From assembly GCA_036274895.1 (NCBI GenBank), contig DASUEU010000082.1:1-64000 (forward strand): a DNA stretch of 64,000 bases, written 5' to 3'. Numbering within the stretch: position 1 is the first letter of the stretch; every line of letters starts with the position of its first letter. Source of the DNA: CALMKX01 sp036274895. GTDB taxonomy: Bacteria > Acidobacteriota > Thermoanaerobaculia > Multivoradales > SZUA-115. A model generated the notes under the pieces. The model was not told the DNA's origin and did no database searches. It saw nothing but the letters and a program-made list of their open reading frames with translations. A program made the translations under genes and the position numbers. Positions 6,456 to 14,391 of the stretch are shown here, in pieces.

Positions 6456-7638
6456 GGGGTCCGGCGGGCACGCCGAGGACCATCGCCGCCCCGAGGGCCG
6501 CCAGCAGGGCCCCGGCGGCGAACGTCGCTGCCGGGCCCACGCTCAGCCACAAGGCGCCCCCGGCGAGGCTCGCCGGCAAGGCCGCGACGCCGACGGTCGC
6601 GTGGTAGGCCCCGAAAGCGCCACCGCGACCCTGCTGCGGGGCGAGGTCGGCGATCCAGGCCTTCTCCGCCGGCTCGGCGAGGCCCAGGGCCAGACCGTAG
6701 AGCAGGAAGACCGGGGCCAGCACGGCCGCCTCAGCCGAGAGAGCGAAGGCCCCGTAGCAGAGGGCGTAGATCCCCCAGCCGAGGAGCACCACCGTTCGCC
6801 GGCTGAACCGGTCGCCGAGCCGCCCGCCCCAGGCGGCGCCGGCCATCTTCACGGCGTGATGAGCGCTCCACAGCAGGGCCGCTCCGGCAACCCCGGCTCC
6901 CGTCTCGGTCAGGCGCAGCAGCAGGAAGGCGTCGGTCGAGTTGCCGAGGGTGAAGACCAGAATGGCGAGGAGCAGCCGGCGCAGGGAGCCCGGTAGCTCC
7001 GCGAGCCCGGTCACGGCCAGAGGGCCGTGGCTCGGAGTGACCTCCCGGGGCTCTTCCCGCACGGCCAGCAGCAACACCACCACGGTGGCCGCTCCCGGCA
7101 CCAGCGTCAGCAGGAAGACTTGCGGCAGCGAGAGCCCCAGCCAACCCACCAGGGCCGCCCCGAGCAGCGGACCGATCATCGCCCCGGCGTGATCCATGGC
7201 CCGGTGCAGCCCGAAGGCCGTGGCCCGCCGCGGCAGGGGGGTGGCGTCGGCGATCAAGGCGTCACGGGGCGCTCCGCGCAGGCCCTTGCCGACGCGATCG
7301 ACGAAGCGCAGCACCAGCACTCCCGGCCAGGAAGCGACAAAGGCGATCAGGGGCCGGGCCGCGGCGGCGAGACCGTACCCCGCCACCACCAGGGGCTTGC
7401 GGCGGCGCAGCCGGTCGGACCACCGGCCGGAGAGCAGCTTGACGACAGCCGCGGTGGTCTCCGCCACTCCCTCGACCAGGCCGAGGGCCAGGGCGCTCGC
7501 CCCCAGCCCGGCCGTGAGCAGGACCGGCAGCAGGGGGTAGACCATCTCGCTGCTGACGTCAGCCAGCAGGCTGACCAGCCCCAGGGCCAGCACCGTACGC
7601 GGCAAGCCGGCCCCGAGGCGTCGGGAGAGGGTCTTCAC
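6430..7638 (-). CDS. MFS transporter
   Basis: Inner-membrane permease of 402 residues and about twelve hydrophobic segments. DVSSEMVYPLLP in the first helix and the GRWSDRLRRRKP loop between helices 2 and 3 are typical of a major facilitator subgroup without an assigned substrate. A second-half equivalent, GRLGDRFSRR, sits in the mirror loop. The start is GTG at 7638, 13 bp after the stop of the metallo-hydrolase gene, so it is the last gene of the mtnP operon. No sequence cue identifies the substrate. Confidence 0.88.
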   Translation of the reverse strand: MKTLSRRLGAGLPRTVLALGLVSLLADVSSEMVYPLLPVLLTAGLGASALALGLVEGVAETTAAVVKLLSGRWSDRLRRRKPLVVAGYGLAAAARPLIAFVASWPGVLVLRFVDRVGKGLRGAPRDALIADATPLPRRATAFGLHRAMDHAGAMIGPLLGAALVGWLGLSLPQVFLLTLVPGAATVVVLLLAVREEPREVTPSHGPLAVTGLAELPGSLRRLLLAILVFTLGNSTDAFLLLRLTETGAGVAGAALLWSAHHAVKMAGAAWGGRLGDRFSRRTVVLLGWGIYALCYGAFALSAEAAVLAPVFLLYGLALGLAEPAEKAWIADLAPQQGRGGAFGAYHATVGVAALPASLAGGALWLSVGPAATFAAGALLAALGAAMVLGVPAGPLRSTPAGR

Positions 7639-7651
7639 GGTGGAGACGGGA

Positions 7652-8554
7652 TCAGCTCTTCTTGGCGAGCATGGCGTAGACGTGGCGGGTGAAGGTGTCC
7701 GGGCTCAAGAAGCCCTTGCCCCACGCCTCGTCCCAGGCCGCGGTGGGCTTGGCCGCGAGGGTCTCGTCGAGGCTCTTGCCGGCGGCAACCAGGGCCGCGA
7801 CGTTTGCGCGTACGCCCACCAGCATGTCGCGATAGGCCGCGAGCTCGGCCTTGCCGGCCAGCGGCCCGTGGCCCGGGATGATGCGGGTGGCCGGCCCCAG
7901 CTCGCCGAGCACGCGGTTGGCTGCCGCGATCACACCGTCGATCGAGCCGCCGCTCTCGCCGTCGATGAAGGGGTAGAGGCCGTTGAAGAAGAGGTCCCCC
8001 AGGTGCACCACGTCGGCCTTCTTGAACCACACCACCGAGTCGCCGTCGGTGTGGGCCGGAGGCACGTGGTAGGCGTGGATGGTCTCGCCGTTCAAGTGGA
8101 AGGTGACGGTGTCGTTGAAGGTCACCACCGGCAGGGCCACGGCCGGCGAAGCGGGAATGGCAATGTTGAAGACTTGGGAGAAGTGCTCGACGGCCATCTG
8201 CACCCGCACGTTGTCGTGGGCCACGATCAGGGTGCCGGCCCTGCCCAGGTTCTCGTTGCCGCCGGTGTGGTCGCCGTGCCAGTGGGTGTTGAGCACGAAG
8301 CGGATGGGCTTGGCCGAAAGGGTGGCGACGGCAGCGCGGATCTTGTCGGTCAAGGGGGCGTACTGGTCGTCGACCAGGAAGACTCCGTCCTCCCCGTGAG
8401 CGACCGCCAGGTTGCCGCCCGAGCCCTGGAGCATGGCGAGGCCGCCGGTCAAGGGAGTGACGGTGATCGCGACCTTGGAGAAGTCCTGCTGGGCCGCGAC
8501 GGGCAGGGCCGCGAGCAAAACGAGCAAACGCAGAGCGAGTACAACACGACGCAT
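7652..8554 (-). CDS. Exported metallo-beta-lactamase-fold hydrolase
   Basis: 300 residues with a signal peptide (about 1-21, ending AAQ). It has the full metal-binding set of the superfamily: HWHGDHTGG, a later His in VPPAHTDGDS, Asp in VHLGDLFFN and His in IIPGHGPL. These resemble quinoprotein-relay/SoxH-like and subclass B-type hydrolases. The substrate is unknown and lactamase activity should not be assumed. The ATG at 8554 follows a strong GAGGAGG. It lies 41 bp downstream of the alkyltransferase-like gene and just ahead of the MFS gene. Confidence 0.9.
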   Translation of the reverse strand: MRRVVLALRLLVLLAALPVAAQQDFSKVAITVTPLTGGLAMLQGSGGNLAVAHGEDGVFLVDDQYAPLTDKIRAAVATLSAKPIRFVLNTHWHGDHTGGNENLGRAGTLIVAHDNVRVQMAVEHFSQVFNIAIPASPAVALPVVTFNDTVTFHLNGETIHAYHVPPAHTDGDSVVWFKKADVVHLGDLFFNGLYPFIDGESGGSIDGVIAAANRVLGELGPATRIIPGHGPLAGKAELAAYRDMLVGVRANVAALVAAGKSLDETLAAKPTAAWDEAWGKGFLSPDTFTRHVYAMLAKKS

Positions 8555-8595
8555 GAGGGCCTCCTCGGGGAAGGGATTCGACTTCGGCGATGGTA

Positions 8596-8964
8596 TCAGA
8601 GGGCCTTGCGCCGCCGGCCGGGAGCGGTCTCGGGCTCCCATCCGTAACGTCTCAAGTCCACCCGCCCCCCTAGCTCGAAGGCCACGCCCTCCTCTTCGAG
8701 CAGGTGGCGCTGGTACCCCTCGTAACCGGGAGCTTCGGAGCGCGGGCTGACCTCCCCGCGGGCGTTGATCACCCGCTGCCAGGGCACATCCGAGCCTTCC
8801 GGCAGGGCATGGAGCGCATAGCCGACCTGGCGCGCATGCCGGGCAAAGCCCGCCAGCGCCGCCACCTGCCCATACGTCGCCACCTGCCCAGCCGGGATCT
8901 GCCGGACCACGGCATAGAAGCGCTCCCAGCGGCTGGCGCAGGGGTTGGCGGCTCGGGGAGGCAT
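8596..8964 (-). CDS. Alkyltransferase-like protein (ATL, MGMT fold without the reactive Cys)
   Basis: 122 residues, the size of a lone MGMT C-terminal domain. Helix-turn-helix and Arg-finger segments are present (GQVATYGQVAALAG). The active-site signature PCHRV reads PWQRV at 61-65, so the alkyl-accepting Cys is replaced by Trp62. Such ATL proteins bind O6-alkylguanine and pass the lesion to nucleotide excision repair instead of reversing it. It is the sixth gene of the mtnP operon, 12 bp after apt. Confidence 0.9.
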   Translation of the reverse strand: MPPRAANPCASRWERFYAVVRQIPAGQVATYGQVAALAGFARHARQVGYALHALPEGSDVPWQRVINARGEVSPRSEAPGYEGYQRHLLEEEGVAFELGGRVDLRRYGWEPETAPGRRRKAL

Positions 8965-8976
8965 GGCTGGGCCCCG

Positions 8977-9492
8977 TCAGTACCGGATCAGCGAAGTCAC
9001 CTCGTAAGGCCCCAGCTTGTCCCGGCCGGCCAGGAAGCTCAGCTCGACCACGAAGCCGAAGCCCACCACCGTTCCGCCTGCCTGCTCGACCAGGTTTGCC
9101 GCGGCGCGGGCGGTGCCGCCGGTGGCGATCACGTCGTCGACGATCAGCACCCGGTGCCCCTCGCCCACCGCGTCCTGGTGCATCTCGATCTGGTCCTTGC
9201 CGTACTCGAGCTCGTAGCCCGCCGCCAGCGTGGCCGCCGGCAGCTTGCCGGGCTTCCTCACCGGGACGAAGCCGGCGTTCAGGCTGTAGGCGAGGGACGG
9301 GGCGAAGAAGAAGCCGCGCGACTCGATGCCCACCACCCGGTCGATCTGCAGGTGGGCAAACTGCCACGTGAAGCGGTCGATCGTCATGCGCAGAGCGAGC
9401 GGATCCGCCAGCAGGGTGGTGATGTCGTAGAACAGGATCCCCGGCTTGGGGAAGTCCGGGACCTCACGGATGTAGCGCTTCAAGTCGTCCAT
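8977..9492 (-). CDS. apt: Adenine phosphoribosyltransferase
   Basis: Makes AMP from adenine and PRPP. 171 residues, normal length. The PRPP loop VLIVDDVIATGGTARA is intact, and the N-terminal IREVPDFPKPGILFYDITTL (residues about 7-26) is typical of Apt. Adenine is a product of the MtnP reaction encoded three genes upstream, so the operon links methylthioadenosine breakdown to adenine recovery. It starts 10 bp after the acylphosphatase stop. Confidence 0.97.
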   Translation of the reverse strand: MDDLKRYIREVPDFPKPGILFYDITTLLADPLALRMTIDRFTWQFAHLQIDRVVGIESRGFFFAPSLAYSLNAGFVPVRKPGKLPAATLAAGYELEYGKDQIEMHQDAVGEGHRVLIVDDVIATGGTARAAANLVEQAGGTVVGFGFVVELSFLAGRDKLGPYEVTSLIRY

Positions 9493-9502
9493 CCCAACGC
9501 TC

Positions 9503-9793
9503 CTAGAGAGTCACCTGAAAGGGTTGCTCCAGCGGCTCGGCGGCGAGGGGCACCACCTCAACCCGGTCCACCCGTGAGGCCGGCGGCCCCTCGTGCAAGG
9601 CCACCAGCAGGGCCTCGACCGCCTCCTCGGCTCCTCCCGCCCGCACCCCCACCGAGCCGTCGGGCAGGTTGCGCACCGTGCCGGAAAGGCCCAGCTCTCG
9701 GCCCAACCGCCGCACGAAGGCGCGGAAGCCCACGCCCTGCACCCGGCCGCTGACCCGCACCTCGACGGCACGGCGGCCGGGCGGGGGACTCAC
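9503..9793 (-). CDS. acyP: Acylphosphatase
   Basis: Hydrolyses acyl phosphates. 96 residues, normal size for the family. The signature GRVQGVGFRAFVRR carries the catalytic Arg, and the conserved Asn is in the GTVRNLPDGSV segment. It starts with GTG, overlapping the pcm stop by 4 bp (GTGA). It is expressed with the salvage and repair genes around it. Confidence 0.95.
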   Translation of the reverse strand: MSPPPGRRAVEVRVSGRVQGVGFRAFVRRLGRELGLSGTVRNLPDGSVGVRAGGAEEAVEALLVALHEGPPASRVDRVEVVPLAAEPLEQPFQVTL

Positions 9794-10437
9794 CGCTCCT
9801 CCCAGCCGTGGCGACCCACCAGGGGCACGAAGGCCACCGGGTCGGTCTCACGACGCTCGACGCCTTCCGCCGTCTTGTCGTAGATCACCAGCCGCTGCGA
9901 CGTGCGGTCCCCCTCGGGGATCAGCAGCCGGCCGCCCACCGCCAGCTGGTCGAGCAGGGGCGGGGGCACCTTCGGGGCACCGGCGGTCACCAGGATGCGG
10001 TCGAAGGGGCTCATGTCGCTCCAGCCCACGGTGCCGTCGAAGACCTGGATCTTGACGTTCTGGAGGCCCAGCTCGCGCATTCTCTCGATCGCCTGCTTGG
10101 CCAGCTCGGGCACCCGCTCGAGGCTGAACACCCAGCGGGCGAGCAGCGCCAGCACGGCCGTCTGGTAGCCCGAGCCGGTGCCGATCTCGAGCACCTTGTG
10201 CTCCGGGCGAACGTCCAGCAGCTCGGTCATCCGCGCCACCACGTAGGGCTGCGAGATGGTCTGGCCCTGCCCGATGGGCAGGGCGTGGTCGCCGTAGGCC
10301 TGCTGGATGATCGCCGGCGGCACGAACTGGTGGCGCGGCACGCGTCGCAGGGCGTCGAGCACCTTCGGGTCCCGGATCCCTCGGGCCGCGATCTGGTCGC
10401 GGATCATGGACTCCCGGCGAACCGAGTAGTCCTTCAT
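9790..10437 (-). CDS. pcm: Protein-L-isoaspartate O-methyltransferase
   Basis: Uses SAM to methylate isoaspartyl residues so that they can revert to aspartate. 215 residues. The SAM motif VLEIGTGSGYQTAVLA and the family hallmark PIGQGQTISQPYVVARM are intact. The ATG at 10437 overlaps the surE stop by 4 bp. The surE-pcm pairing is a widespread arrangement linked to stationary-phase survival. Confidence 0.97.
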   Translation of the reverse strand: MKDYSVRRESMIRDQIAARGIRDPKVLDALRRVPRHQFVPPAIIQQAYGDHALPIGQGQTISQPYVVARMTELLDVRPEHKVLEIGTGSGYQTAVLALLARWVFSLERVPELAKQAIERMRELGLQNVKIQVFDGTVGWSDMSPFDRILVTAGAPKVPPPLLDQLAVGGRLLIPEGDRTSQRLVIYDKTAEGVERRETDPVAFVPLVGRHGWEER

Positions 10438-11204
10438 CCCTCCTCCACCGAGCGCGCCAGCTCCGACAGGCGTTCCTCGATCTGCGTCAGCTCGCGCAGG
10501 CTCGGGTAGTCGGTGAGGTCGAGGTGCAGGGGGGTGAGGGACACGCAGCTCTCGGCCACGGCCTGGTGGTCGGTGCCCTCGGCCTTCTCCCACATCGGCG
10601 TGCCGGCGATCCAGAAATACTGCCGCCCCCGGGGGTCGGTCTTCTCCACCACCGCCTGCTGGTACTCCCGCTTGCCCAGCCGGGTCCAGCGCACCCCCTG
10701 GAACGGCGAGGCCGGGAAGTTGACGCTCCACAGGCGATTGGGCTCGCGCGGCAGGGCCAGGAAGGCCTCGACCAGCCCGCGCGCGCAACGGGCCGCGCGG
10801 GGGAAGGAGAAGCCCTCCGCCACTTCTTGGGAGAAGGCGATCGAGGGCACGCCGAGCAGCACTCCCTCGAAAGTCGCCGAGACCGTGCCGGAGTAGGTCA
10901 CGTCATCGCCCAGGTTCAGCCCGAAGTTGATGCCCGAGGCCACCAGGTCCGGCGGGTTGTCCTTGAGCAGGGACTGCACGGCCAGGGCCACGCAGTCCGT
11001 GGGCGTGCCGTCCACCGCATACCAGTTCTCCTCGATCCGCCGCATGCGCAGCGGCCGATCGAGGGTCAGGGCATGGGAGGAGGCGCTCTGCTCGCGGTCG
11101 GGAGCGACCACGATCACTTCCGCGATGGCCGACAGCTCCTCTGCCAGGGCCTTGATGCCCTGCGAGAAGATGCCGTCGTCGTTGGTCACCAGAATGCGGG
11201 TCAT
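10434..11204 (-). CDS. surE: 5'/3'-nucleotidase SurE
   Basis: Metal-dependent nucleoside monophosphate phosphatase. 256 residues. The metal site begins ILVTNDDGIFSQGI (Asp8/Asp9 region), followed by PDREQSASSHALT and the GTPTDCV and SGINFGLNLGDDVTYSGTV loops of the family. The ATG at 11204 overlaps the mtnP stop by 4 bp and the gene overlaps pcm by 4 bp, so mtnP, surE and pcm are translationally coupled. Confidence 0.97.
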   Translation of the reverse strand: MTRILVTNDDGIFSQGIKALAEELSAIAEVIVVAPDREQSASSHALTLDRPLRMRRIEENWYAVDGTPTDCVALAVQSLLKDNPPDLVASGINFGLNLGDDVTYSGTVSATFEGVLLGVPSIAFSQEVAEGFSFPRAARCARGLVEAFLALPREPNRLWSVNFPASPFQGVRWTRLGKREYQQAVVEKTDPRGRQYFWIAGTPMWEKAEGTDHQAVAESCVSLTPLHLDLTDYPSLRELTQIEERLSELARSVEEG

Positions 11205-12070
11205 GGCAGGTACCTGCCGACGATCGGGGCGAGCTTGCGCAAGGTGGCGGCGGGAATCGCCGCGCGGTCGGTGAGCACGGCCGTGGCCAGGGCGCTCTCG
11301 CAGGGGCAGGTGCGGGGCGGCGCTGCGGCCAGCTTCTCCACCATGCCGCGGACAATCGCCTGCGCCAGGCGGGCGTTCTGCTGGAGCACGGCGATGACCA
11401 TCTCGACCGTCACCGCCTCCTCTTCCTCGTGCCAGCAGTCGTAGTCGGTGACCATCGACAAGCTGACGTAGCAGATCTCGGCCTCGCGGGCGAGCTTGGC
11501 CTCCTGGAGGTTGGTCATGCCGATCACGTCCACGCCCCACTGGCGGTAGATCTCGCTTTCCGCGCGGGTCGAGAACTGCGGCCCTTCCATGCACAGGTAG
11601 GTGCCGCCGCGGTGCACCGTGCCGCCGGACTCACGGCCACAGTCGACCGCCAGGTCCAGGAGGTGCGGGCAGATCGGTCGGGCCAGGGAGACGTGGGCAA
11701 CCAGACCGTCGCCGAAGAAGGTGTCCGGGCGATGGCGGGTGCGGTCGAAGAACTGGTCGGGGACGACCACGTCCGTGGGCCGGTAGTCGAGCTTCATCGA
11801 GCCCACGGCGCTGACGGAAAGCAGCCGCTCGACACCCAGAACCTTGAAGCCAAAGACGTTGGCCTGGAAGGGCAGCTCGGAGGGCATGAGGCGATGGCCG
11901 CGGCCGTGGCGCGGCAGGAAGGCGACCTTCTGGCCGGCCAGCAGGCCGATCACGTAAGCGTCCGAGGGCTCGCCGAAGGGGGTGGAGATCCGCCTCTCCT
12001 CGAGCACCTCGAGGCCGTCCATGGCATAGAGGCCGCTGCCTCCGATCACACCGATCTTCACGTCCGACAC
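11201..12070 (-). CDS. mtnP: S-methyl-5'-thioadenosine phosphorylase
   Basis: Cleaves methylthioadenosine to adenine and methylthioribose-1-phosphate. 289 residues. GVIGGSGLY starts the fold. The phosphate and ribose contacts RHGRGHRLMPSELPFQAN and the purine-site VTDYDCW (Asp pair as in MtnP rather than the Asn of guanine-type enzymes) are visible. It starts GTG at 12070 with AGGAGG 9 nt upstream and is the first gene of the eight-gene operon. An inosine-preferring variant is possible, but the DYD motif argues for adenine. Confidence 0.94.
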   Translation of the reverse strand: MSDVKIGVIGGSGLYAMDGLEVLEERRISTPFGEPSDAYVIGLLAGQKVAFLPRHGRGHRLMPSELPFQANVFGFKVLGVERLLSVSAVGSMKLDYRPTDVVVPDQFFDRTRHRPDTFFGDGLVAHVSLARPICPHLLDLAVDCGRESGGTVHRGGTYLCMEGPQFSTRAESEIYRQWGVDVIGMTNLQEAKLAREAEICYVSLSMVTDYDCWHEEEEAVTVEMVIAVLQQNARLAQAIVRGMVEKLAAAPPRTCPCESALATAVLTDRAAIPAATLRKLAPIVGRYLP

Positions 12071-12169
12071 GGCAGGCCCTCCTGGCCGGAACTGGCTATT
12101 TCAGCGAGGCGCGAGGTTAGCACAGGGGCGGGCGGGGAGCGGGCTGCGGCCGGGGGGCCCGGCCAGCCC

Positions 12170-13084
12170 TCACCCCCCCATCGCCGCCACCACCCCGAGG
12201 GCCGTCTCGAGGGCGCGGCGGCCTTCAGTGCCGGGGACGATGCGGGCGCTCTCGCCGCGGCAGGCGGCGAGGAAGGTCTCGAGCTCCCGGCGCAGGGGCT
12301 CCGCCTTCTCCACCGAGAGGTCAGCGGGCAGGATGCGCCGGCCTTCCGGGCCTTCCACCAGCTGGTAGCCCTTGACCTCCTGGGCCATGTAGTCGAGGGA
12401 GTAGTAGCGGCTGGGCAGGAAGGCCCGCAGCTTCCTCACCTTCTCGGCCGACACCCGCGAGGCCGTCAGGTTGGCCACGCAGCCGGAGGCGAGCTCGATG
12501 CGCACGCTCGCGATGTCGATCCGCGCCGAGAGCACCGGGATGCCGGTGGCGCGGATCTCGGCCACTGGGCTCGGGTCGAGGGCGTGCAGGATCTGGAGGT
12601 CGTGGATCATCAGGTCGAGCACCACGTCCACGTCGAGGCTGCGGGGCGAGAAGCTCGACAGGCGCTCGATCTCGAGGAAGCGGGGCGCGGCCCCGGCGTC
12701 GAGCAGGGCCCCCACCGCCGGGTTGAAAAACTCCACGTGGCCCACGGCCAGCACCCGGTCGCCGGCGGCGGCGATCAGCCGGTCCGCCTCGGCGAGGCTC
12801 GCCGCCAGGGGCTTCTCCACCAGGACGTGCTTGCCCGCCGCGAGCAGCCGGCAGCCCAGCTCCGCGTGGTCGATCGTCGGCACGGCGAGCACCACGGCTT
12901 CGACCTCGGGCAGCATCGCCTCGAGGGTGTCGAAGATCCTCACACCGCCCCGCTCGGCGGAGACCCCCTCGGCTGTGGCGCGGTTCTTGTCCAGGATGCC
13001 GGCCAGGGTGGCGCCGGGCAGCTCCTTCAAGATTCGGATGTGGTGCCGGCCCATGCCACCGGCGCCGATCACCCCGACCTTCAT
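12170..13084 (-). CDS. Gfo/Idh/MocA oxidoreductase in the lipid A operon (GnnA-like)
   Basis: NAD(P)-dependent dehydrogenase of 304 residues. The Rossmann motif GVIGAGGMGRHH is at the N-terminus. The catalytic VEKPLAAS is at about residue 90, and the C-terminal alpha/beta domain includes the DVVLDLMIHDLQI His. The ATG overlaps the lpxA stop by 4 bp. In Acidithiobacillus, gnnA lies beside lpxA and oxidises the 3-OH of UDP-GlcNAc to make a 3-amino sugar for lipid A. The position here supports that reading, but the partner aminotransferase gnnB is not in the window. It could act on another UDP-sugar. Confidence 0.85.
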   Translation of the reverse strand: MKVGVIGAGGMGRHHIRILKELPGATLAGILDKNRATAEGVSAERGGVRIFDTLEAMLPEVEAVVLAVPTIDHAELGCRLLAAGKHVLVEKPLAASLAEADRLIAAAGDRVLAVGHVEFFNPAVGALLDAGAAPRFLEIERLSSFSPRSLDVDVVLDLMIHDLQILHALDPSPVAEIRATGIPVLSARIDIASVRIELASGCVANLTASRVSAEKVRKLRAFLPSRYYSLDYMAQEVKGYQLVEGPEGRRILPADLSVEKAEPLRRELETFLAACRGESARIVPGTEGRRALETALGVVAAMGG

Positions 13085-13923
13085 TCTTCGCCTCCGCCCT
13101 CGGCGCCGGTCGCGCCGCGACCACTCTTCTTACGCCCGGGCAGGGCCTTGACCACTCCCCGCTTCGAGGATTCGACGAAGTGCACCAGGTGGGCGACCTC
13201 CGGGAAGCCGCCGAGCGCCTCGTTGACCTTGGCGAGGGCCTCCGGCAGGGGGAGACCCGAGCGCAGCACCACCCGCAAGGCGGCGGACAGACGGCGGATC
13301 GACTCCTCGTCGAAGCCCTTGCGCGACAGGCCGATCGAGTTGAGGCCATAGCAGGCCGGCTTCTGGCCGGTGGTCTTGACGTAGGGCAGGGCGTCCATGG
13401 TCAGCACCGTGTAGCCGCCGACGTAGGCGTGGCGGCCGACGCGGCAGAACTGGTGCACCGAGGAGAAGGCGCCGATGGTGGCGTCGTCCTCGACGTCGAC
13501 GTGGCCGGCCAGGGTGGCGTTGTTGACGAAGACCGTGCGGCTGCCGACGTGGCAGTCATGGGCCACGTGGCTGCCGGTCATGAACAGATTGTCGTGGCCG
13601 ATGGTGGTCAGGCCCCCACCCTTGCCGGTGCCCCGGTGGACGGTCGAGAACTCGCGGAAGTGGTTGCGGTCGCCGATCTCGAGACGCACCAGCTCGCCGT
13701 GGAACTTCAGGTCCTGGGGATCGAAGCCGATCGCCGCCAGGGGAAAGACGCGGTTCTCGCGGCCGAGGATCGTGGGGCCTTGCACCTGGGCCGAGGCTCC
13801 GATCTCGGTCCCCTCGCCGATCACCACGTCCGACCCGATCACCGCGTGGGGGCCGATCACCACGTGCTCGGCGAGCTCGGCGCCCGGGTGCACCACGGCC
13901 GTGGCGTGGATCTGTCGTGCCAT
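13081..13923 (-). CDS. lpxA: Acyl-ACP:UDP-sugar O/N-acyltransferase LpxA
   Basis: First committed step of lipid A synthesis in the cytosol. 280 residues, with a left-handed beta-helix of hexapeptide repeats and a helical C-terminus. The catalytic His is His122 (HVAHDC). The equivalents of E. coli His144 (AGHV, His141), His160 (VHQF, His157) and the chain-length Gly173 (VGG, Gly170) are kept. The C-terminal KKSGRGATGAEGGGEE is an unusual charged tail. The GnnA-like gene overlaps its stop, which raises the question whether the acceptor is the 3-amino sugar. Confidence 0.96.
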   Translation of the reverse strand: MARQIHATAVVHPGAELAEHVVIGPHAVIGSDVVIGEGTEIGASAQVQGPTILGRENRVFPLAAIGFDPQDLKFHGELVRLEIGDRNHFREFSTVHRGTGKGGGLTTIGHDNLFMTGSHVAHDCHVGSRTVFVNNATLAGHVDVEDDATIGAFSSVHQFCRVGRHAYVGGYTVLTMDALPYVKTTGQKPACYGLNSIGLSRKGFDEESIRRLSAALRVVLRSGLPLPEALAKVNEALGGFPEVAHLVHFVESSKRGVVKALPGRKKSGRGATGAEGGGEE

Positions 13924-13934
13924 GGCGCCGCGTC

Positions 13935-14390
13935 CTACCGGTCGACCATCGCCGAGGAGAGCACCGCCTCGGCCGCCACCTTGCCCTCGACGGTGGCGAC
14001 GGCGGAGAGGCGGCAGGCGTTGCTGCGCAGGCGGATCATGTCGATCTCGTAGCGCACCTGGTCGCCGGGAACCACCGGCCGGCGGAAGCGAGCCCGCTCG
14101 ATGCCGGCGAAGTAGATCAGCTTCTTGTCGCGGTCCTCACGTTCGGCCAGGGCCAGCAGTCCGCCCGCCTGGGCCATGCCCTCGATCAGCAGCACGCCGG
14201 GCACCACCGGATGGCCCGGAAAGTGGCCGACGAAGAACTCCTCGTTGATGGTGAAGTTCTTGATCGCCACCAGCCGCTTCTCGGGGATCAGCTCCACCAC
14301 GCGGTCGACCAGCAGCAAGGGGTAGCGGTGCGGCAGGATCGACATGATCCAGCGGATGTCACGCACCGTCGTCTCGGCGTTCTCGCTCAC
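13935..14390 (-). CDS. fabZ: 3-hydroxyacyl-ACP dehydratase FabZ
   Basis: Dehydrates beta-hydroxyacyl-ACP in fatty acid elongation, competing with LpxA/LpxD for the same acyl-ACPs. 151 residues. Catalytic His56 is in GHFPGHPVVPG and Glu70 in LIEGMAQ, the same 14-residue spacing as in E. coli. It starts GTG at 14390 one base after the lpxD stop, with GGAGGA inside the end of lpxD. Order lpxD-fabZ-lpxA is the common Gram-negative order. Confidence 0.97.
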   Translation of the reverse strand: MSENAETTVRDIRWIMSILPHRYPLLLVDRVVELIPEKRLVAIKNFTINEEFFVGHFPGHPVVPGVLLIEGMAQAGGLLALAEREDRDKKLIYFAGIERARFRRPVVPGDQVRYEIDMIRLRSNACRLSAVATVEGKVAAEAVLSSAMVDR

Positions 14391-14391
14391 C

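Noticed and set aside
7652..8554. Calling the hydrolase a beta-lactamase
   Set aside because: It has the general metal-binding fold only; nothing in the sequence shows lactam substrate specificity.
11429..13351. Long plus-strand frame opposite mtnP, the GnnA-like gene and lpxA
   Set aside because: It runs across three well-supported minus-strand genes and has no recognisable domain.
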